Part shown: piece after piece, positions 57,240-64,000 of the stretch
Layout: each line of letters starts with the position of its first letter
How positions within the stretch are numbered: the first letter of the stretch is position 1
NCBI GenBank assembly: GCA_029204225.1
Contig: CM055106.1
Coordinates: forward strand, 12,334,107 to 12,398,106
Direction of reading: 5' to 3'
Origin: Diphasiastrum complanatum
Taxonomy: Eukaryota; Streptophyta; Lycopodiopsida; Lycopodiales; Lycopodiaceae
DNA length: 64,000 nt
Translations under genes and position numbers: made by a program
The notes under the pieces: generated by a model
Seen by the model: the letters and a program-made list of their open reading frames with translations, nothing else
Database searches by the model: none
What the model was told of the DNA's origin: nothing

Positions 57240-59712
57240 ATGGCAACCTCAATTGGAGTCATGTTGGAAGCCAATGATAGGCTTACCTCAAGTAACTATT
57301 CATTATGGAAAGTGAGGATGAAGTCACTTCTTGCGATGAATGATGTTTTGGATATTGTTGTAGGTTTGGAGGAGAGACCAGCAACACAACAAGTTCAATT
57401 GAGGTATGACAAGAGGGCCAAGAAGGCTCTACACATGATAAAGATGAATGTTACCAATGAACTTCTCAAGGAAGTTGGTAAGTCCACATCATCTTTGGAA
57501 GCTTGGAATTCATTGAAGAAGCTTTATGAATCCAAGTATACTTCTAGAGTATTGACTCTAAGAAGTCAAATCTTTTCTTGTTTGCAAAAGAATGAAGAAA
57601 GTCCAAGTACTTTTGTTTTGAGAATGAAAGCATTGAATGATGACTTAGCTTGCATAGATGAAAGCATTAAGGAAGGAGAGCTTATTCAAGTGATTCTTAA
57701 TGGCTTGTTGGATGCTCATGCTAACATTGTTCAAAGTATTGCTATTCAAAAGACTTTTCCAAGTTTGATGGATCTTCAAGAGATCTTGATCAATGAGGAA
57801 TATAGGCTTCAAGCAAGAGCTGGATCTACATCGACACTTCAAGAGGATGCTATGTTCACAAAGGGCAAAACCAAAAGCAAGTGGTCTAAAGGGCAAGATC
57901 AAGTGGATGCTTCTTCAAGTGGAAAAAAGAAGGATAGATCAAAGCTCAAGTGCTTCTATTGTGGCATCAAAGGACACTTTGCAAGTGAGTGCTACAAGAA
58001 GAAGAGAGATCAAGGAGACAAGCAAGGTAATCTTACTCTTGATGAGGATGGTTTGGATGTGCAAGATGCAAATGATGATGCTTTTGTGATGTCTTCATGT
58101 ATGCTTGCTAATGATGGAGATCTAGATCCTTGGTGGATTGATAGTGGAGCAAGTTCACACATGACCTTTCACAAAGAGTACTTCACTTCTTTGTTGGCAT
58201 ATGGAGATGACAAGAGGGTGATCTACACGGCCAATGATGGTGAGTGTGCAATCAAAGGGATTGGCACAATTCCTATTTCTCTCTCTACAAATAGGAATGT
58301 TCATTTGTAGGATGTCTTGTTTATTCCATCTATTACCAAGAATTTGCTTAGTGTGAGTCAAATGCTAAGTAAGGGCCTCAAGGTGGAGTTTGATGGAGAT
58401 GCTTGTTTGATCAAAAGGAAGGATGTCTTGATTGGAGAAGGTAAAAGGCAAGGGAAGTTGTTCAAACTTGATGCTTGTGTTATTGCTAACCAAGTTGGAT
58501 GTGTTGCAAGGGAGCAAATTTCTATTCAAGAGGTTTGGCACAAAAGGATGGGACACCTCAACTTCAAGTCATTGGAGGTAATGGCAAGGAATAAGGTTGT
58601 GATTGGTCTTCCAAGTTCCTTAAGTAATGACAAGCATGTTTGTGAGTCTTGTGCTTTGTCTAAGTCACATAGACCACCTTATACTAGATCTATTTCTAGA
58701 TCTACAAAGCCTTTTCAACTTGTACATTCGGATATTCATGGATTTACTACAATTAGCAATAGTGGAGCTAAGATGTATGTAACATTCATTGATGATTTTA
58801 GTAGATTTTGTTGGATCTATCTACTAAAGAGCAAGGATGAAGTGTATGATGTCTTTGTCAAGTTCAAGAATGCAAGGGAGAAACAATTCTCCACAAAGAT
58901 CAAGTGCTTGAGAGGTGACAATGTGGTGAGTACATATCTAACAAGTTCAAGGCCTTTTGTGATGAGCATGGGATCAAGAGAGAGTATACAACATCAAGGA
59001 TCCCACAACAAAATGGAGTGGCTGAAAGGAAGAATAGGACTTTATGTGAAAGTGCTAAAGCTATGAGGTTAAGTGCTAATCTTGACAAACCATTTTGGGA
59101 TCAAGCTTTGTTGTGTGCCAATTTCTTGTGCAATAGGTGGCCGAGTGCTATCTTGGATGGAAGGACACCTTTTGAGATGCTATTCAAGAGGAGGCCGAGT
59201 GTCAACTTTCTAAGAACCTTTGGATGCACATGCTATGTCAACATTAATCTTGATGATAGGACCAAGGAGGATCCATCTTCAAGAAGAGGTATTTTTGTTG
59301 GATATAGTGAGGTGAGTAAAGCCTACAAGGTTTACATTCTTTCTACTAACAAAGTGATTGTTGGTAGAGATGTCATTTTTGATGAGGGAAACATTCCAAA
59401 GGTGTCTTCAAGCATGATTGATGGTAAAGTAGATGGTTCTAACATTCTTGATGTTGATGAGAAGGATCCTACTTTGGATGGTGGTGATGATGGACATTCA
59501 TCAAGTCAAAAGCCAAGGAGAACATCAAGAGAAAGACAAGTACCTTCAAGGCTCACATATGATCAAAAGGGTAAGCAAGTAGTTTCTGGAAATTATGTTG
59601 CTTTCCTAACCTCTTTGGATGATCCTACAAGTGTAGATCAAGCAAGGAAAGAAGAGGAGTGGATCCAAGCAATGGATCTCGAGTATCGATCTCTTATGAA
59701 GAGTGGAACATC
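57240..59712 (+). pseudogene. copia C4 gag-protease-integrase
   Basis: 57240-58310 (356 codons) is gag and protease: MATSIGVMLEANDRLTSSNY, zinc knuckle CFYCGIKGHFASEC, and WWIDSGASSHMT. A TAG at 58308-58310 interrupts it. 58317-59066 continues with the integrase zinc region (VWHKRMGHLNFKS...CESCALSKSH) and core (VHSDIHGF, FIDDFSRFCW). A small frame disturbance around 58915-58935 damages the second catalytic Asp region. 59018-59712 resumes with NGVAERKNRT and the integrase tail through SRLTYDQKGKQ and EEEWIQAMDLEYRSLM. Similar to C2 in order and motif, but a different family. Confidence 0.93.
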
Positions 59713-60795
59713 TTTTGGAGGATCTTCTTGTGTACATGGAGCTATGCAAGTGGATGGATGTTATCTTGCTGTAGAATCAAGTAATGGATCTGGAAAAAAA
59801 ATTTTGTTCAATGACTTTGATGATCAAGTTGAAGATCAAGAGGTTGATCTCAAAGCGCTTCAACTAGTCAAAAGGGAAGTTGGCAATTTGGAGCTAGTCA
59901 AGAGCATCAAAGGAGAGGTAATTGGCAAAGGTGTTATGGATCTGTTTTTACAGCATATTGAAGACTCAAGTAAGGTCAAAGGAGCAGCAAGGAAGTGTTG
60001 TTCAAGTTTACTTTACTTGTTCTATCTCATGTTTGAGCAATTTCATGTGGATGTGTGCAAATTGTCAAGATATGGTAAAACTAGCTACATTGGTGAGCAT
60101 TGTTTTGATGTTGGATTTGTACTAGCATTCTTGGCTGATTTTGCTGATGGAAATGAAGGTATTTGAGGTTCATTATGTCACTCATCCATGGCTAAGTTCT
60201 CAAGTGTTGAGCTACTTGGTGCCAATACTTGGAGATTGTCAATTTTTGGTGAATTCAAGGTCATTTTCTTGTGTCAAGTAGATCTTGAAGATGGACTAGT
60301 GCAAACTACTTGGTTTATGGAGTCATGTGGTGCTGGATTTGCATCATTAATGTACTCACCTACTCATGGATTTCCAAGGTTTGATGGTTTCTTGTGGCAA
60401 GATGAAGATGGAGGCTCATTCATGGAGTATCATGGTGGATACAAGGCAACAAAGGACAAAGGAGGAGGAGACATGCAAGCAAAAGTTGATCACTCACATT
60501 TATTGTTTGTTTGCTGTATTTTTCCAGAGAGTTCAGAGTTGGAAGCCTGGTGGAATCATTTCATTTACATTCTATTTGATTCTTCATGTTCTAGTCACAT
60601 TTTTACATGTAAAATTGATGTAAGAAATAGTGAAGCATCCCAAGTGGACACTATTCTCTATATCAATTATGGTTGTTTCTATTTTGAGAATTACATTATC
60701 ATTGAAAGGAGATCTATTCCTAGGAAGAAGATCATTCTTATGATGGATCAAAGTTCTATTGGCAAAAACTATGCTAGGAGCATTGGAAGATAGGA
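59713..60795 (+). other. unrelated sequence in place of C4 RT
   Basis: After YRSLMKSGT the frame stays open to 60166 but no longer resembles copia: it reads FGGSSCVHGAMQVDGCYLAV and onward, with no RT motif (no FxPVAK, no YVDD). A second frame, 60188-60793 (201 codons), is equally unfamiliar. Copia homology returns at about 60796 inside RNase H. A 22-bp patch at 60631-60652 (tgaagcatcccaagtggaca) is nearly identical to one in C3's foreign part (25517-25538). The origin is unknown. Confidence 0.75.
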
Positions 60796-61365
60796 AAGCG
60801 AGTTTTGAGGTACATCATTGGAACTCGAGATTTTGGCATATTGAATGAGGGATCATCACCTAATCTTTTTGGATTTTCAGATTTGGACTATGCTGGAGAT
60901 GTAATGGATAGGAAACCCATTAGTTCTTATTGTATTTTCATAGGTGATGGAGCTATATCATGGATGTCAAAGAAACAAGCCACTATCTCATTATCATCTA
61001 GTGAGGCCGAGTACAAAGCTCTTACACATTGCACAAAGGAGATGGTATGGATCAAAAGGATGATCAAGGATCTTCACTTGCTGGATTTTTCAGAGAGCCC
61101 AATCATCTTTTGTGACAATCAATCAGCCCAAAAAATGGCATCCAATCCTATCTTTCATGCTAGGAGCAAGCATATTGAGATACAATATCATTTTGAAAGG
61201 GAGCGAGTCATTGCAAAGGAGGTGGAGCTTCAACATGTGTCTTCAAGGGAATGTGTAGCTGATATCTTCACCAAAGCATTGGGAAAAGACTTGTTCATGA
61301 AGCATAGTACTTCACTTGGAGTATTATCAAAGTCTATGCTAAAACTAGTTGAAGAGGGAGTGTGA
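60796..61365 (+). pseudogene. copia C4 RNase H
   Basis: 60805-61365 (186 codons, open) reads RYIIGTRDFGIL, GFSDLDYAGDVMDRKPISSY, ISLSSSEAEYKALTHCTKEM, IIFCDNQSAQKMASNPIFHA, RSKHIEIQYHF and DIFTKALGKDLF. The RNase H is intact, but it is separated from the gag-integrase part by the foreign block, so it has no RT to work with. It ends at a polypurine tract gaagagggag and its stop codon lies inside the LTR. Confidence 0.93.
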
Positions 61366-61776
61366 AAGATTCAACTAGTCTCATCACATTTGCAATATTT
61401 CCATATTTGGCATATTGAGGCCAGAACTTGTTTAAGACTTAGAGGTTGACTTTTCAAAGTTCATTAGTCTAAATTTCATTTGAATAAACACTTTTTGAAA
61501 GTGTGGGAAAGATAGAATGCGAGTTTGAGTAGATTCAATTTGAATAAGTTGGGTACATTGAATCTAGACCCAAAATTGGTAGGGTTAGCATTTTGGTGAG
61601 AAAGCCAAGTGGCCAAATAGGGTTTGGACCTACTATAAAAGGATGTAACTTGTGGAGAGAGTCATATTCTCTCTTCTCTATCTCATTTCATGCTTATACA
61701 TGGTTCTCTTGGGTTCTACTATCCATTGGTGCACTATCTTGGTGATTGCTTGCAATTCTATGTGTAGAATGATCTA
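61361..61776 (+). repeat. C4 3' LTR, truncated
   Basis: Matches the first 417 bp of 55989-56638, then stops at gatcta where C6 LTR sequence begins. The last about 233 bp of the LTR, and hence the right target duplication, are missing. Confidence 0.9.
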
Positions 61777-62624
61777 GAACAAAACTATTGTAATTTAATC
61801 CGACGTACAGAGCCTGACTCAATATCACTCACAAAGTACTATAGATCCCACATCATTAAAATATCCTAACACACTGCTGCAAATTGATGTCACGAACGAT
61901 TTTGTTTCTTTTGAATTTTCTTTTGTGCGAAAGCTTCAGATGAACCTAGACACATGACTACACATCACAGAACAGATTCCATTCTAGCAATCAAGACAGC
62001 GTAAGACAAGGAGATGCAGAAAATAGAGCAATCAATTATCAGTTTGATTTTTAGAGCGAGATTGTCAGTGTTTCGCCCGTTGGCAGCATGATGCTCTGCT
62101 CTTTCGTTGTATTCTGCTCATTGGCAAACTTTCATGCACAGCTGTGTCGTTTCTTTTTTTTTTTGTTTTTAGCTCTACTCTCTATATCTCATTGTATCTC
62201 TTTGTCTCTATTTTGATCTTGAAGAATAGATTTACGTCTCCATTGTGTGGAGTTTACAATATAACTAAACAAATAATAACAAGAGTAGTTAACGCTAATC
62301 AACTAATCAGTTACTCTTCGTCGTTGCTACCCGTTTCAGCTGAGCATGAAGTTTGAGACTCCAAGCCCATTGAGCTGCCAACTGGCAGCGTGAAAAATTC
62401 CTCTTTGTTGTTTCCTTTCGTTTCTTTTATTTCTTTTCGTTTTGCGTAGCTTTGCGGCTTTTGCGGTCCTGGAGGCACGTTTACGATTCGGAAATAATTT
62501 GAGAATCGTTCGTCCTTCGTTCGTCCTGGAAGCACGTTGACCTTCGTGAATCGTTCAACCTTCGAGTCAAGGCATGTTGACTTTTGCGTTGCAGCAAAGT
62601 TGCAGGAGTTCGCCATTTCTGACA
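61777..62624 (-). repeat. C6 3' LTR
   Basis: The right edge is set by a purine tract (rc of 62625-62634, aagagggag) followed by TGTCAGAAATGG. The left edge is approximate, near the end of C4's LTR. The 104-codon open frame at 62311-62625 lies wholly in the LTR and is not called a gene. Confidence 0.65.
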
Positions 62625-64000
62625 CTCCCTCTTAAACCTTGCAACTTTGCACGTTTAATCCAATTGTCTTTCTTTGCTTGGCAAAGAGTGGCTTGTCGAG
62701 CGGCTTCATGAGCAGATTTGCAATCATGTCTTTTGATTTTATGTACTGGACCTGGAGCTCTCCTTTTGAGATTAAATATCGAATGTGATGGTACTTCAAA
62801 GGTATGTGTTTTGTCTTTGAATGGAAGACAGGATCCTAAGACAGATAAATGGCACTCTAAGAGTCCATCATCATCGTGCATGGCCCTTCTTGTGATATCT
62901 CGATTGCTTCCAGCATCATCTGTAGCCACACTACCTCGTTCACCACCTTTGAAGTTGCAACATATTCAACTTCGCAAGAAGATTGAGCTACCAAGGTTTG
63001 CTTTTTTGCATATCCAGCTGATTGCAGCTCTGCACGCTATGGTACATCCTCCAGTTATGGACTTGCTGTCATCTTTGCAGCTCACCCAGCTTGCATCACT
63101 GTAGTGATGCAGCTCGAATCCTTTTCTTTCATTTTCAGTTTTGTAGGTTAATCCCATATTCTGGGTACCCTTCAGATACTGTAGGATTCGTTCTGCCATT
63201 TGCCAATGTGCCATGCTAGGATTGGAAGAGAATTGGCTCAAGGCGTAAATAGAGAAAGCTAGATTAGGTCTGGTACAAATTGTAAGGTACATTAGACTAC
63301 CGATTAGATTTTGGTAGAGTATACCTGCCATCTTCTGTTCTTCCTCTTCTGTTTTTGGGCAATCCTACTTCGTCAGCTTGGCTCCAGCTATTATTGGTGT
63401 GGCCTTTTCTTTGCAGTCCATCATGCGATATTGCTTGATCACCTTTCTGGCATATTCAGACTGACTCAAGTGCATTTTGCCCTTTGTTCAATCTCTTTTG
63501 ATCTCTAGCCTGAGGCATTTTGTTGCTTCTCCTAGATCTGTGATTTCATAACTTTCAAAGATTTGACTCTTCGTGTCTTTGATCAGCATCAAGAAATTTT
63601 CTATCATCAGGGAATCGTCCACGGAAATAGTCAGTATCACAAAATCTTTTCGTACTCTTTTTATGTAGACATTGTAGTCCGGTTGTGTAGGATTGAGGTC
63701 TAGAGACTTCAGAAGACTATCGAGCTTCTTATACCAAGCTTGTGATGTCTGTTTTAGACCAAAAATACATCTCTGCAATCGATAGACATATTGTTGATTG
63801 TCGAGGTCTTAAAATCCTTCAGGTTGCTTTATGAAGATTTTCTTCTCTAGATGTTCGTGGAGAAAGGCTGTTTTCACATCAATCTCGTGAAATTTCAGAT
63901 TGTGTTGTGTGTCGTATGCAAGGAGTAGTCGTATGCTCGTCATCTTGACCATCGACGAAAATGTGTCAAAATATTCAAAACCATATCTTTGTGTGTAGCC
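62625..64000 (-). pseudogene. copia C6: RT and RNase H, cut by window end
   Basis: Right to left on the - strand: RT from 64000 (YGFEYFDTFSSMVKMTSIRL, HEIDVKTAFLHEHLEEKIFI, 63488-63778 RCIFGLKQTSQAWYKKLDSL), with the catalytic YVDD changed to SVDD (about 63610-63625). Then connection and RNase H (62966-63331: LIGSLMYLTICTRPNLAFSI, ISWICKKANL) and a frameshifted end to 62640 (FHSKTKHIPLKYHHIR-like). Stops at about 62967 and in the RT make it dead. Upstream domains lie beyond the window. Confidence 0.88.

Noticed and set aside
62311-62625. 104-codon - strand open frame
   Set aside because: It lies entirely within the C6 LTR.

Overview
The window looks like a repeat-rich stretch of a land-plant nuclear genome. 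The evidence is Ty1/copia and Ty3/gypsy LTR retrotransposons with plant-type primer-binding sites (TGGTATCAGAGC, complementary to initiator-Met tRNA), a plant-specific bHLH transcription factor with short introns, and heavy C-to-T decay. I see no rRNA or tRNA genes, no CRISPR and no bacterial-style operons. The species cannot be fixed from the sequence; short introns and mixed element families would fit a bryophyte, fern or lycophyte as well as a seed plant.

Layout, left to right. 1-4770: broken gypsy pol (G1, + strand) fused to a coiled-coil ORF here called ORF-B. 4771-8640: LTR-like DNA and a broken gypsy gag-protease (G3) with another ORF-B scrap. 8640-11546: RT-less copia element C1 (- strand). 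11547-24365: gypsy G2, whose RT/RNase H/integrase block is inverted in place, followed by ORF-B; it is interrupted by C2 (15450-21607), an intact copia element with near-identical LTRs and a 1322-codon gag-pol. 24366-28990: copia remnants C3 and C5 separated by a cluster of GTGGAT/ATCCAC palindromes. 29000-32535: mostly noncoding, ending in a decayed protein resembling DUF7869-type mobile-element proteins.

32536-41120 is the gene island. On the - strand a seven-exon gene (35647-38300) can be assembled with clean splice sites. It encodes a 596-aa bHLH protein of the bHLH68/110/112/123 type, and is the only convincing host gene here. Flanks hold an exact 100-bp tandem duplication, a (CT)32 run in intron 1 and a candidate TATA box.

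41121-51407 is a nested pair of non-autonomous gypsy-type elements, both - strand. A gag-protease-only element (41692-46821) sits inside the left LTR of a larger element with no recognisable coding sequence (41121-51407, TSD ctagg). The intact right LTR (50191-51407, 1217 bp) preserves the empty site, and the interrupted left LTR adds up to exactly 1217 bp. The outer element itself appears to have landed in a decayed gypsy pol (G4, 51408-53300).

53300-64000: noncoding DNA, two LTR fragments, copia C4 (gag-protease-integrase and RNase H present, RT replaced by about 1.1 kb of unrelated DNA) and the 3' part of copia C6 (- strand), cut by the window end.

How the parts relate: C2 is the only element seen with every domain intact, so it is the one plausible source of copia enzymes here. 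C1, C3 and C4 lack RT and the 41-51 kb pair lacks pol, so they could only have moved using enzymes supplied in trans.
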